Source of the DNA: Hyaloscypha bicolor E
Lineage: Eukaryota > Ascomycota > Leotiomycetes > Helotiales > Hyaloscyphaceae
Reading direction: 5' to 3'
DNA: 64,000 bases
Assembly: GCF_002865645.1 (NCBI RefSeq)
Contig: NW_020194589.1
Location: 1,720,812-1,784,811 of the forward strand
The position numbers were made by a program, and so were the translations under genes. The notes under the pieces are model-generated. The model had not been told where the DNA came from, did not search any database, and was given only the letters and a program-made list of their open reading frames with translations. This document shows positions 47,176 through 60,128 of the stretch, piece by piece. Numbering within the stretch: position 1 is the stretch's first letter; the number at the start of each line of letters is the position of its first letter.

Positions 47176-50100
47176 TCAAAGGAAGCCAGACTCAGCCAAA
47201 ACCCTATAATGAACCATTTGAGTAAGCACTTTTCTTCCGACTGTAGACTAGTGATTGTGGCTTGAAGTGCAGGCATTTCACATTACTAAACTGAAGCCGC
47301 CATACGTCCTTACGCTGTGCAGTGGAACATACCTCACGATCTTCTCGTCTTCTCTTTCACGTGGCTCTACCGCTAAACTCTTCTCATACATCTCATGTAC
47401 GTCCCCTGCTGCTTGCATGTTGCTCAAGATGTAGTCTTGCAGTTCTGGTACTGGCTGCAAGGGATAAGGCACATTCTGGTACTGTTGGATATCACGGATG
47501 ACTTCTGCCGTCTTCGCTCGTTTGGCGAAGTTGATCGCAGAAGACTTCTTGATGATTGAAGGTATACCATCTTCAATGAATGTAAGATCAGTGAGGTAGA
47601 CACCTATATTCGTAAGTCTCATGTCAATAAACCTCCAGTAGATACATACCAAAAAATGGAATGCAAGGGGGGTTAGCCAAATGTAAGCTTTCTCTGTATT
47701 CGCCGAAGTTCTTCGTGCTGCCCATCAGCCTTCGCATTGACTCTAAAACTGTCAACGTCTTTTGAGGAACTTGATCCCAAGTACGCTTGAGTCGATGGAT
47801 TGGTGCTGTTCCGAGAGCAGAGATGATCGATGTGAGGGTTGAGTAGTTGTTCAGTTGACGACATTTCTGCCGATTGGTCAATAATAGAACATACATCAGA
47901 TTGGAAATACTTACATCAGCCACCAAGACAAAGTGCTTGATGACTACCACACGCTTTTTGACATCCAGTTGGGTCAATATCATTTCCGCAACCCAGTTGG
48001 TCAACTGGTTGGAATGTAGGATGAGAGCCTTGACATTGGGCGCGGGCTCTGGTTCCCCCTCAGCAACCTTCTTCTGCCAAGTCTTGTTCAAGCATTCGGT
48101 GGGCTTGATTTTTCCATAAAGCTTCGATTCCACGATTGTCAGTTGGCGTGCAAATTCAGTGACATCAATGTCCAAGAATTTAAGTTTCTTCATGTTCTTT
48201 GGCATGATAGGCATTGGGGTGGCTTGACTCAGGGTCAGGACAAGACGTTTCGCAGTCGTATCTTGTCCTTTCAACCGCTGTTCCAGAACCGTCATCAAGG
48301 GACCCGAGCCGGGTGTCTCAGTTGTCTTGACCGTGTCCCTGGCAAATGTGTAGACATCTCGAATCAAGGCCTTCGTCTCGGGGCTCTGGTCCTCCATCCA
48401 GAAGTTGTCGAACCAACTCTTCAAGATATTGACAACTCTGAATCGAATTGGCTTCTGCTTGCGGTCCCTCCAAATTTCATAGTCGGCTGAAGCCATGCCT
48501 TCAGGTGGTTGAATTTGGAAACGTTTTACCAGCAGTTCAAAAAGCTCGCGAGCGGTAGTAAAAGAACGATAAGTCAGAAGGAAGGTATTGTTGAAATTTG
48601 AATCCAGCTTGTCATGGCGAGTGAGTTGCTCAACAAGAGCGAGCAATGTTCCACCTTTGAGTTGAGGCGGCTGAACTTTCATATCGTATTGAATATCATC
48701 CTCGTGGTCGAGTTTCAGGGAATCAGGGGTTTCATCTTGTTGTGGTTGATCTCTGCGATTGTTTGGCTCCTCTCCGAAGAACTTCAGTACCTTTGAATTC
48801 TCTCCCGGGCGGTACTTCGCAGCTGGATCCCCTTCTGAGTATGATTGTGATTGTCCAATGGCTGCTAACCCTGGCCTCTGTAAAACGGGGTTAACGCGAG
48901 AAGTGGTTCGTTGGTGAGATTGCTCGTAGGATGACTCGGTTCTCCGAGTATCTCGCGGTCTGCTATCTTCGCGAGGTGGTGGATCCTGCTGCGGCGCCAT
49001 CTGTACCTGCTCGCTCAAAAGCTGAAGAGAAAATCCGACTTGCGAGGAATTCGTCTCAAGCTGCTTCGCACATTGGCGAACATAATTCAGGCGTCCTTCT
49101 AGTGATTCGCCGCGGACTTCTGCCCATTCGTCTCCTAAAGGACCTGCGACCGATTGACAGCCTAACAACAAATCCGAAATGTTATCATACAAGCTCTGCT
49201 TATATGATGCAAAATCGACCAGTTGAGGATTTTGAAAACTGTTCCCTAACACGGACAGGTTGATCGATTCGACAGTGGACACCCACGGTTTGAACATCTC
49301 TAGAACTTTCTTAGCTGCCGAACAGACATTGTTTGCAATGAGCTCGTGTCTGTAAGGCGTAATAATCTTTTCGGTGACGACCAGATGCTCTTCCAACTTT
49401 CTAATACTTGAAATCAACATGCGCTTCAGATCGTCCAGGCGCTCTGTCAACTTGGCATCCAGCGTTGCAGAAGGCTCTATAAGTGCCTCATCTTCATCCA
49501 AGAAGTTCGAGGTCAATGGATCTCGGGAACCAAGGCCATTATTCTGCCAGCTGCCTCCTGTAGTGCTACCAATGACGAATCCAGGCAAGAGTCGAGGAAT
49601 ATCTTCGCCCCGTTGTTGTCTTGCAACTTCGACGTAGCTAAAGACTCCTTGAAGAACACCTTCTGCCTCTGCCAGACACTTCTGATATGATTCTGCACTT
49701 GGCCAATCGGCCGCAGCAATGTGTGAAGATATAACCAATTTTGAGAACTTCGACATCATGTCTCGGAAGTGAGGATATAACGCCTTGTTTGTGGATATGA
49801 TAGACGGTTGACCAGAGTGATTATCTGTGGTCCTTGATCCGGCAGCAAGAAGCAATCGGAGATGATCCGAGATATCTTCGGCTCGGCGCACATATTCCGA
49901 TCGCTCACTGTTGTTGATTGCGTCTCTGTATCGGTCGACAGCTTTCTTCATGTTGGCAACGAGTCTGTTCCAAGTTAATGGTGCAGCAGAGCCATCATCA
50001 AAGAAAGACCGAGGCAGCGAAGCAGCATGTGGTGGGCCAAGTGCAGTGTTGGTAAAGGAGGTTGTGGAGGGCCCCATGATTGGCATGGAGGTGACCATGG

Positions 50101-51166
50101 ATAGATTCGCAGAGAAGGGGTCGGTTCGAGAGCGAGTGATGGGAGACATCCCGTTGATGGAATCCATAGACGTCGCAGGCGATACACCATCAGAGACAAG
50201 TGACCGGCGCTTTCGTGGCTGTCGAGTTAGCAGCCGCAGCAAGTATGATGCATCGAAACTTACATATGAACTTCTAGAAGCGAGCATAAGATTTTCTCCA
50301 TCCAATTCCGAAGCAGAATTACCGTCCGAGTCGTCATCATCATCTTGCATGTAGCCTCTGTTTACCATCATCTCTGGTGGAGGTCTGGTCTTCTCTGGAA
50401 TGTTGACATTCATCCGATCTCGGGGCCCATTCTCCGTGGCGGAGGAGGGCGATTCTAACGGAAGTTCCATACTAGCCTCACCTGTTTCCGTGTTGAAATA
50501 AAACAATCTTCCATCAGGGGTGGCTTGCGGTATCCAGAAATCAGCTCTTGTCCGGTCGTTATTGTTCGCCCCCTCCATCGGTAACTGTGTCAGATCATCT
50601 CGTTCAGAATCCCCCTCATCCTCATCGTACTGTTCTTCGTCATACTCAGGGTCCTCCTCTTCTTCGTCGACCTCTTCGTCGTCCGCGTCTCCTCCCAATC
50701 CATTCTGTTGGTCTTCCAAGACTTCTTCCGGATTCGTAATCACTTGACAGTAATTGCTCGGGAACCAGCCTCGCACACCATTGATGACCCCATCCCACCA
50801 ACCACTTTCCAGCTGCGTGATGACTTGGATAACATCTCCCTCGTGGAAACTCAGGCTCGTCCTATCGTCCGCTTCGTAGTCGTATAGCGCTCGCACGTAC
50901 ATCTGCGGCTGAGGTGCGTTCCCAAGTCCGTTCATCAGAGGCGGTGATCGTCGCGTCGCTGCAGCCCGCGATCTCTGTGCAGTTGCAAATGATGTCGAAG
51001 ATGGGGAATATTGTCCGTTGGAGCGATTTGCCGTCGAAGATCGTAGCGGGCTTTCGTTTGTGTATTGTACAACCGTCTCCGCGATCTGGCTCGCGGTGTA
51101 ATGATCGATGGATTGCGGATTCTGCTGGTCAGGAAAGATGCCGTTGCTTCGGAGTGTCATAAGCAT
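47176..51166 (-). CDS. CDC25-type Ras guanine nucleotide exchange factor with SH3 and WW-like domains
   Basis: Five exons, 51166-50264, 50218-47915, 47866-47650, 47603-47333 and 47203-47176, give 1,240 aa. Introns are 45, 48, 46 and 129 nt, and all phases close. The SH3 domain spans about 91-143 (ALYDYEADDRTSLSFHEGD to GWFPSNYCQV). An acidic run follows (161-190), then a WW-like block (about 208-237, FWIPQATPDGRLFYFN). RasGEF_N lies downstream (GGTLLALVEQLTRHDKLD, FLLTYRSFTT), then the catalytic RasGEF domain ending with NPPCIPFFGVYLTDLTFIED. The last exon adds VLAESGFL. It is predicted to load GTP on Ras at the plasma membrane, feeding the cAMP/PKA and MAPK pathways. It is close in layout to yeast Cdc25 and fungal CdcE-like proteins. 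The upstream leader is long, and a further 5' exon cannot be excluded. Confidence 0.92.
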
Positions 51167-51690
51167 GATGATGTTTGTCCGTGGTGCCGGCTCGGATCAA
51201 TTCATCGCTCGAACCGTTTCCTTTTCTTTTTTGGCGTTGCAGAGTCGAGGCACCGGTCGTAAATCGTCGCGCGTGGAGAAGTTATCGCAGATGGAGCCGT
51301 ATAGGTATAGAGGGGCAGGGAAAAAAGAGTGATTTGCTATATTGGGACTTTGTTCAAGATTGCGACGTGAGTGGTCGGCGGGCTCTGTGTGGGCGGGTAA
51401 CGGGCAGCGAGTCGACACAATTCGCTGAGTTTTGGCTGTCACAGCAGCATACGGGTTTCCTAGCTGATCATGAATGTCGCTAACAGGCGGACGGCGAATA
51501 TGGGAAAGGAAGGAGTTGAGTGCAATGCGGTGCAGTGAAGAGTGGAGAGGGGGGGGGGGGGCCGAGGAGAAGAGCAGCCTGCGGGGAGCGGGAAGGACAG
51601 GATTGATTGCTCGATACCGCGTTCAGGAGAAGGCTCCAAGGAGGGGCGGTTGGTGGAGGAGAGGCGGTGCGGAATGTTGGGGGAGGAGGT

Positions 51691-51749
51691 GCTTGTGCTT
51701 GCTTGTGCTTGCTTGTGCTTGCCTGTGCTTGTGCTTGTGCTTGTGCTTG
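51691..51749 (+). repeat. GCTTGT-type hexamer microsatellite
   Basis: Tandem copies of GCTTGT mixed with the shorter GCTT unit, slightly interrupted (one GCCTGT). It lies about 0.5 kb upstream of the RasGEF start codon. Confidence 0.9.
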
Positions 51750-52050
51750 GAGGTTTGGGTTTTGGCGTTTCAATGGCGGGCCACGGACGCTGACTCGACT
51801 CACTCACTCACTCTACTCAATCTCGATGTTCGAAGGGCGATGAAGAGAGATCTGGCCTGGGGGCGATATGGATGAAGAGAGACCGGGGCGAGAGGATTGA
51901 CCTGGTCGTGGGAGTGCCTTCTGCTGCTACTGGTCGACGACTGACAGACAGACACCGCAGGCAGAGAGAGAGGACTTTCACACAGCACGAGGCCCCCGGC
52001 TCTGATCTGATCTGATCTGCCTCTGGTGTTGGGGAAACGTGTGTGGACCC

Positions 52051-52072
52051 GGCGGCGGCGGCGGCGGCGGCG
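52051..52072 (+). repeat. (GGC)7 trinucleotide repeat
   Basis: Seven perfect GGC units in the upstream region of the RasGEF gene. Confidence 0.9.
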
Positions 52073-52216
52073 TTCTTCGATAGGCGGTTGGCCCAGTCGG
52101 GAGAGATTGGTGCAGTAGTGGTGAGAAAAGCCGCAGCTCGCAGCTCACTTAGCGAGGGGGGCCTGGCCGAGCTAGAGCCAAAAAGGGGGCTGGCGCTGGA
52201 TTGGCAGAAGATTGAT

Positions 52217-52259
52217 AGCCAGCCAGCCAGCCAGCCAGACAGGCCAGGCCAGGCCAGGC
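52217..52259 (+). repeat. CCAG and GGCCA short tandem repeats
   Basis: Five CCAG units are followed, after a short break, by repeats of GGCCA. Confidence 0.85.
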
Positions 52260-55200
52260 GATGGTCCAGCGAGGGGCAGGAGGGGAAGGGATGTGAGGCA
52301 TAGTAGAAGTAGACGAAGTAGTGAAGAGAGACACTTCTACCATGAACTAGAATTCCAAAGCCAGCACCTAAGCCAGCACCACCGCCTACACCACCGCCTC
52401 GTTTTCTCATCTGACAAGTTACGACATCTGTTATCTGCCCGCTGATCGACACGCCTGGCAGCGCGATCCTGCCAAGGCTGAGACCACCGGAGCGCGCCCC
52501 TGAAAGCCTGTCTGCGAGCTCTGTCTAGTTGATAGACTGATGCTTGATCATCTCAAAACCCCCCTTCCCCCCCAGCCGGCGAGACCCCTCGATGTCTTGC
52601 AGGCCTCCAGTCAATCATATGTGCAACCAACTATCCCAACCAACGTCAGTAACTGGGAGAGGCCACTCGGAGACCTTTGTGCGAGCCGGCCACGCTGACT
52701 ACCAGGAGCCTCCTTGGACCTGGAGGAATGCCCCAATAAATATGGCGCAATCAATCGTCACAGCAGGATCATGGGGTCTTCTCAGCTCGGAGTGAGAACG
52801 ACAGTACGTACTTTCAATTCTCCAGCAAGCCTCATAGAAGCAACAGTCTAGGAGGACATGCAGAGCAAGTACAGTTGAGCGTGCAGATTCCCGTGCGGCC
52901 GGGGATTTCTTCACAAGCCTCTTCTTCTTCGATTGATCAGAGAAGGGCCGCGGTCTGCGGCCTGCGTGTTCGAAGAATGTTCTACTCCCAAGCCCGAAAA
53001 ATGTGGAGGAGGGGACCCCTCATTATGCACAATAAATCTACCTTTTCTCCCACGAACACCACAACGTACCTTTCAAGCGGTTTTTGCGAGCCAATCGGCC
53101 TCGATTCTGCTCGGCGAATTAATGCATAAATCTCAAAGGAGAAAGGACTCAAGTTATGCAGGGGTTTATGAGGGAGCTCGCCCAGGGGTCACCTCTCTCC
53201 GCATTTTCTGGTGGTTGCAGACCAATGTGCCGCCCATACTTCGATTCAAGTATAGTTCGCCATGTCAGATGAGACTGCGCATGATATCCGTGACTGGTAA
53301 ACCGCGTGGTAAGTACGGTAGCCCAAAAGAGCCTCTGGAATGGTTGAGAGAGAAGAGAGAAAATTGACGCTGATCACGTGACCAAAATCTCGGTTTGCCA
53401 CCACTATGCAGCGCAGTCGATGAACCGGATTTTAACAGAGTGAGAATCTGGGACCAATGAGAAAGTGACCGATCACACAGTAGAAGTTTGTCGTGTGCAG
53501 CGACCGTTGCCCCTTAGTCAAGCAGCTGACCCGTCCTTCCCGAACCGAACCTCTTGCATCTTCTGGCTCCGTCGTCCAATTCGGGCCGTCTACATTCTCC
53601 AGAGCAGGCTCGGCCCCACGATTGAAAAGATACTTTGGGCTTGGGACTGGGATATCGGTATCCAGCAAGAGCAAGACTGCTTTGTCAGGAGAAGCTTCAA
53701 AGTCTTGCAGTCACCATTCTAACTTCTCAGATCCAAATCCACATCTCACTCCCACCAAAGTCACCCCCACCCTGCCTCCCGTTCAACGGCCACTTACTTT
53801 TCCCACCTAGCCAACAGCCAACCCACCAACCCACCAACCACCATCCCGAGACCTCCCACAAGCAAATATCAAAAATAAACCTCACACCGCAATCCGACAC
53901 CATACGCCATCGCACAGCATACGGATAACGGCAGCAGCTGAGCCCCTTGGCGCACGTGTCTTTCTTTACCCCTATTATTCCTCAGCCGCCACCGCAACCA
54001 CACTCGAGCGTGGGAGGGCCCAGCCCCGCTGCAAAAAGATTCCCAGCAACTCAGATATCGATAACAAGCAACGTTTCTCTCCCGAGTCCCCATCTTCCCA
54101 GAGTGCAGAAACCTGATAACGGCCCTCGCGGGCACGTTTGTGTAACGTAATCTCTGTCTGCTAGCTACCCCTAGCAAATGAGACCCGAGCTTTTCTCCCC
54201 TCCTGAGATTTTTGGGAGATGGAGGTCGCGGTCGAAGAACCTTCCGCTTCGAGAACGCTCCGTCCGCTCAGATCCGATAAGAAGAACATCGAGCGAGTAC
54301 GGATTATTGAAGCGGATTCCAGCGCGGATCATACTTCCGAAGCTTCAACGATAATTGTGAGGGGCAACGAAAGAGGCAGTTGGACATGCTTCACGTGTGT
54401 GACCGACGGTTGGTGTGCGCGCCTTGACCCGACCCCATCAAAAGTATCTTTTTACCTGTCAGCCTCCGAGACTCTACATGAGTAGGGATGCTGAAATTAT
54501 TAAAAGTAAGATTTTTTGACTTGTCGAAAGCGAAGCTAGGTAGGTGGCTGGTATGGAAATCTCCCGTTACATGATCCGGGAAAATATTTAACCGCCAGAG
54601 GCGTATGGGAGGGTCTCCCCCAAGATTAAAGCCTGTGATCTTATCTCTTAGTATATTAAAAGAATCTCTCTCTTGCGGCTTTTATATCCGGGGGAGTTGG
54701 GGGCCGGGGACCCCCCCCTAAGACTTCAAACATTTGTCTTATATTGCTTTCCTCCTGTCCTTCTCATAGAGAAATCCAGCTTTTATTCTTTGCATTTGCA
54801 CCTGCTTATGCGGCCGCTGCTATTATTGTGCAGATATGCCATAATGTGACCTATAGCCAATCAGAATGCTCTATTTGACTGGCGCGGTTTCGTATTGATC
54901 CCCAACAATCAAGTCCATTAATTTACTCCGTTCCACGTGACGAATTATGCACGCTTTATACGCTCTTCATATAGTGCTTAATGCAGTATATATTCGGCGA
55001 CTTGATCATGATATGATTACACCGGGCTTGATTATTATCATCATAATGATTTACAATTCATGCATCCTTCACATGAGAGGTGCAATCCAGGGGCAGATTT
55101 CATCCAGAATCGCGGGGTCAAGGCTGAAGGGGTATCGTGAGGCTTTGTGTTGCAGCCCCCACCCAATCAGCCTCATTTGTGCCAGGAACTGCCAATTCAC

Positions 55201-56044
55201 CAACCAAAATCTGTGCTCCAGAACCTGCACAATTTCTCTTCGCGTTTTCATAAATTCCGCTGCTTCACTCAGGGACGAAGCCAAAGATCAGATAAACCTG
55301 AACGCGTGCGCCAAATAATGGAGCCTCCTCCACTTCCTTGAAAGTTGAAACCTTCCCTCCCCTTTCCGGTACCGAAGGAGCGGGCCTTTCCTTCTCCCTC
55401 GACTCCCCCCCATCAATCGTTCCCAACCCATCGGACTGCCGCAGCCTATCAAGCCTTTGCCCCTCCAACAGCAAACAAAAAAATAATTCTAACCAGCCAA
55501 TTTCGGACCCCTCCGACCCAGGGAAAACACTTCATCAAAAAGCCAGCCAGATCCAGTCAAGAGTCAAGATCCCCCCAAAATCGCGGGATCCCATCCGCGC
55601 GGAAGGCCCGGGAACCTACTACTAGTCTACCTACTGCTGTCCTTCATCAACATCATCCAGTAGTGACGCCACTACTAACTCCTGCTCCACCACCGACCCA
55701 GAAATCCGTCTCCCGGATCCCGGAATGCCACCATCTTTGCCCGTAATATTACGCATTGATTGGATGGCAAGCGTCCCGGGGACCCGTTGATCCTTGGGTC
55801 CGCCGAGTTGGAGTGGGGTCCTTTCAAGGTTTCAGATTTTTTTTTGATAAAAATATTAAATTTACGAGGGTGGGGACAGGCATGTCTCAGTGAGTCAAGA
55901 AGGTTATAACGGGACGACGAATTAGAAGTCGCTGTCTACGATGGTGATACCGAGATTTGTTCTTTCTCGGGCAATTTATCAATTTCATCATTTCATGGGA
56001 CTAGGGTTGCTACTTTATTGTAAAAGAAAAGTATATTATTATTA

Positions 56045-56634
56045 CCACCGTAATGTAATGATAAAAGCATTTTACACCTTATATTACAGTCATGTGACGT
56101 ACTAGCCTAATCCGGTGAGCGGTAAGCAAGCGGCAGTAAAAAATCTCTCTCCTGAATTCTCCATCTCTCCTAATTATTAACCATTAATACCAAAATAATC
56201 GACAAAATGGGAGGCAATAACGTTCAGTATGCTCTTAAACATAATTGGGTTTACGAAGCCTTTGAAAAGGAGCCCTGGAAAAAAAAACCTGGACAACCCA
56301 CGTAATTCGCCCATTGCCGCCACTGTAAAGACCTCAAAGACCCTCCACTGCTTGTACTCGCAGCAGTCATGTAATATACTAACCTCATTAGGTATGAGAG
56401 TTAAGGCGAGCTAAGCCTGAAAAGTAATAAGAATCTCCCAATATAGTATAGTCTCTTGCTTCGCTCTTCACCCTTAAATTAGCCGAGATAAGCTCGGCAA
56501 GCCCTGATTTTAGGCCCTTGAAAGCCTAAAATATCTCAGAAAGGGCCTCTAAAAGCCCTGAAAAGCCCGAAAATCCCCCCTAAGAAAAAGCACGTGCTGT
56601 AACGATAAAAGCTCATTACGGTACGTAATGGTGG
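56045..56634 (+). mobile_element. hAT-like transposon relic with BED-finger fragment
   Basis: An AT-rich block of about 590 bp is bounded by imperfect inverted sequences (CCACCGTAATGTAATGA at 56045 and the reverse of TCATTACGG...AATGGTGG ending at 56634). Inside, an ATG at 56207 opens a plus-strand frame MGGNNVQYALKHNWVYEAF, then a stop (position 56303, TAA where a CAA/CAG would fit), then FAHCRHCKDLKDPP. This resembles the BED zinc finger at the start of fungal hAT transposases. Further stops follow and no catalytic domain is present. The pattern fits a RIP-decayed non-autonomous or internally deleted copy. The assignment is from motif shape only. Confidence 0.5.
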
Positions 56635-58554
56635 AACCTTTTTACGTTATTACGGGTAACGATACAACCCAGCAACCCTACATGGGACGAGGGAGTGGTG
56701 GGGATCGGCCGCCGAGATGAGGTGTCGGGTTTGAGGGCTGAAAGGGGGAGGGGGGGGGGAGGCGAGATGGGCAAATGAATCAGAAATCCCCGATAGAACG
56801 CTTGGAAGCACGTTGCAGCCTTGCAGGCTTCGATGAGGGGCATCGAAGCCTGAGATGCCGGCGGCTGCAGAAGTCCTCAGTCACAGTGCCGCAATTGAGA
56901 CTTTGGGCCGACTTCCCCTGAATATCACCGTGGACCCGTTTTCCCGTTCGGGAGGAGAGATCGCATTCGATGTCTCTCATCTGGCCCGTCATCATCCCAT
57001 TGAGATCTGATCATCGCTATGATGTATGGCGCGTTTGTTCCTGAGTCCTGATCGTCCAGGAACAATCGTCCCATCACGCAGGATCCATCGAATAATGCCC
57101 CTCATCTCGTTTGAGCTGCGTCCCGACCCCCCTGCGCTGCGGTGAAAAAATTTCGTTGCAAAAGGCACGGTAATCTCTCGTTCGGGAGCACACCCACAAG
57201 GTTTGAGGCCAGGATAATTATATCAACGGCTCCGGGGAAGCGCTTCCTAGCTTCGTGGGCCAACCCACCTAATAATTACAGTAGCAGCCAGTTTGCCACC
57301 AGTGGCCCACAGCCCACCACACCCCTTCCCATGCGACAGTGGAGCTGAACTGCTCTGGGGTGGGCTTGTACCTGGCAGTATTCGTTTGCGTTCGACTGCA
57401 GCAGCGACGGATCGAGGAGAGGGGCCTTTTGATGAGGTCGTTGATCTCCTAAGCCCAAGAAGGACTCGACAGGCTTCCACGACGCGGAAAGAGGGAGCGA
57501 AAAGCAGCGAGGATAATGACGATGTCGCAGAGTTAGGGGCTTCGAATACAGTTAAAGTGAGCTCTGTGAAATCCTGAAAGCTTTCTTTTTGAGGGGAACG
57601 TGTCGCGCGTCTCGGAGGCCAACGTCCAATGATCTCGCGACGAGTATGGGAAATGCACGGAAGCGGAAGTATCATGGGCGGCCAAAAGCAGCGGGGTTGT
57701 GCGATGGTGGATGCCCCGAATGGATGTTGGAGAACGACTTGCGTTCGAACTGCATGAACACAAGCAGGCGCAGACGCAGTAACGCGTCAATGCAGTGATC
57801 TGAGCGGTGAGGTACGGCGGGGTGGTGAGCAGGCGTCAGCAAAGGCGACCTAGTTCATCGAGTCAGGTTGCGCGTGAAGGCATAAACTGGTGGGTTTGCG
57901 TGCTTGAGTGTTTGAGTGTTTGAACGCCCTTGAGAGGGAGGGGTATGAGGGGTTGTGAATGTCCCGAATTCCCAGGCTTTCCCCGCTCTTCACATGACGA
58001 GAAGCCAGAACCGGTCGCGAGGGCTGGCGATGAGATGAAAAAGATCCTCGGGCCGCCCGCTGATGTGAAGGTGGGCGGATCAGCCGCGAGGGGTAACGGG
58101 GGCTCAATTTTGACAGACAGGATACTGTAGTTAAAAGCAATCGTCAAGACGGCACTAGTACGGAGTACATCGGTACTGTACTTGCTTGCTTGCTTTTGAA
58201 GGCGTCAAAGCCTTCGAAGCCTTCAACACACAGATGGGCCGAGATACGCAAGAGGCTTCCTTCTTCGACCGCCAGCGTTGGTTTTCCATGGCGAGCCTGC
58301 ACGAGAAGGCCCCTTGCAGCAAAAGAACGTGTACAGTGCCATTGTACCACCGTACCACCATACTACCTATATTTCCGTCAACTATTTGCACGGCAGCAGA
58401 GATTTTATCGACAAGGCATCCCAGGTACCACGCGAGTTCGCAAACCCCTCTTTGCCCCCTTTGCCCCCTTCGCTTGCCGTGTGAAGGGCTTCAGGATGTT
58501 GGTGGGATGTTCCTGCTTCGTGGGCCATTCATCCTCGGTGCCTCACGTCCTGGA

Positions 58555-58603
58555 CTCCTGTCCTCGCGTCCTCGTGTCCTCACGTCCTCACGTCCTCACG
58601 TCC
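58555..58603 (+). repeat. GTCCTCAC-type 8-bp minisatellite
   Basis: About six head-to-tail units of roughly GTCCTCAC, the last three near perfect and the first ones variant (GCGTCCTC, GTGTCCTC). Confidence 0.85.
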
Positions 58604-59081
58604 AGTGCTGCGTTGATGATGATGCTGCCCTGTCACACATCACAGCCTCAGTCGCCACCACCCCCTTTCCTTCAGACGATGACACTATTTTCAGGCCATC
58701 TGCTCAGCACCTGTATTTGGGTACACTGCAGTCAGCGCCGCAGACGACTCCACCCGCATCGATGAACGAACGGATGGAAGTTTGGCAATCTCGTGTGCCC
58801 CTCTATCATGGTTTCGCATAAGCAGATCATCACGGATTCATGGCAACCCCTCCATCGCTCGCGTACACTGTCTTGGGTACGTACATCGAGACCGCAATGC
58901 ACGGCGGCGAGCGATGCACGTGAAGAGACTCAAGTTGCAAACACCACTGAGCAGTGAACATGAACAGTGAACACTTGAGCACTGAACACAGCGATGTAAC
59001 GAAGCACTGTTCCTGGATGCGCACGCAAAGTCGCGACGGCGGAGGACTGCTGTGCTCGGGGACAGCGCTGCAGGCTCCAGC

Positions 59082-59132
59082 TCGTGGTCGTGGCCGTAGC
59101 CGTAGCCTTAATCGTAGTCGTAGTCGTGCTTG
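59082..59132 (+). repeat. Imperfect CGTGGT/CGTAGT repeats
   Basis: A run of six-base units related to CGTRGY, interrupted once by CTTAAT. Confidence 0.75.
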
Positions 59133-60128
59133 TGCTGACTCCTGAGTCGTTGGAAGTGTACTTACTGTCCTGAATAAAGCTCACAGGCGCAGGTATCTCG
59201 TCCACGGGCCCTCCACGCCTCACGGTAGGGGGGGGCTGGGCGTGTCCACTCGGTCGGCACCAGTTTTTCCTTGGCGCTCGTGCCGCCCTAACGGGGAGCA
59301 GCCGGGAGGGAGGAAGGGATGTGCTCCTCTGCTGCTCTGCTGCTCGTGCTCGTGCAAGCCCCGCCATCTCCTTTTTCTTCTCGAAGACGAACCTGGTCGC
59401 TCGCCTCCTCCCTCGTCTCGTCTGGCCGCGGCGCCCACTCGTGTCGCTTCTGGCCGACGACCACCCACCGCGAGTCCACCACGACCAACCACCACGGCCA
59501 CCACGGCCACCACACCACTCGCTCCCTGACCTGCACCCCTCCCCTCCCCCATCCCACCAAACAGCCACACTTCACTTCCCCCGAGCAGCACCAGCGCAGC
59601 ACAGCACCGCACCGCACCGCACCCACTTCCTCCCACTGCCACTCCCGCTCCCATCCCTCCCCCATCCCTCCTCCTTTCGTCTGCCCCTTCATTCCATTCC
59701 TTCGTTCCCCCCTCTCTTTTTTTGCACACAACTCCAAACCCCTCTTCAACACCCATCACCTCGACATAATCACCCGTCGACGATCTAATACCAGCTTCAA
59801 CAACCCCTTGGCGACGTACATTCCGCCACCTAATCATCCTCCTGTCGAGCGCGACCGGCGAACGCTGTTCTTGCCCACGCGAGAACCCGTCCGTCCCCGT
59901 CGCGAGACTGGCCACCAACACTACACCACCACCTCCATCGATGACAAGAAATCCACAACAAATGAACACCATACAACAACGAAATCAAGTCGCCCTTTGA
60001 ACCCTACGCCCACGCTCGCGCACCAGACGATTCTACCATCGCTCTGTGAGGAAGAACAGGAGAGGAGAGGACAAGCCAGTCAGCAAAGCAAGCATCAAGA
60101 CCCCGAACCGAGAACCCCCCCCCAAAAC

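Larger units (their letters stand above)
51167..55990. other. Long intergenic region upstream of the RasGEF gene
   Basis: About 4.8 kb with no gene I can support. The first 1.3 kb is probably the 5' leader and promoter of the RasGEF gene and holds several simple repeats, listed separately. Frames such as 51480-51803 and 51817-52452 on the minus strand are translations of those repeats (Gln/Ala and Ala runs). 52540-55990 contains only short overlapping frames. Confidence 0.45.
56635..60128. other. Intergenic and 5' leader of the C2H2 regulator gene
   Basis: About 3.5 kb. No gene is supported in 56635-59000. From about 59480 the plus strand becomes very C-rich (CCACC, CCGCAC repeats), typical of a long fungal 5' leader in front of the transcription factor ATG at 60129. 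The frame is open from an ATG at 59319, but its Pro/Thr/Ser/His/Arg composition looks like translated leader. Confidence 0.45.

Noticed and set aside
51817..52452. 211-codon minus-strand frame with an Ala run
   Set aside because: The Ala run is translation of the GGC repeat, and the rest has no domain or splice support.
54640..54730. Possible inverted repeat near a CCCCCC run
   Set aside because: I could not find a paired arm of useful length.
59220..59972. 250-codon minus-strand frame rich in Gly/Arg/Val
   Set aside because: It is the reverse of a C-rich leader; the low-complexity composition explains the openness.
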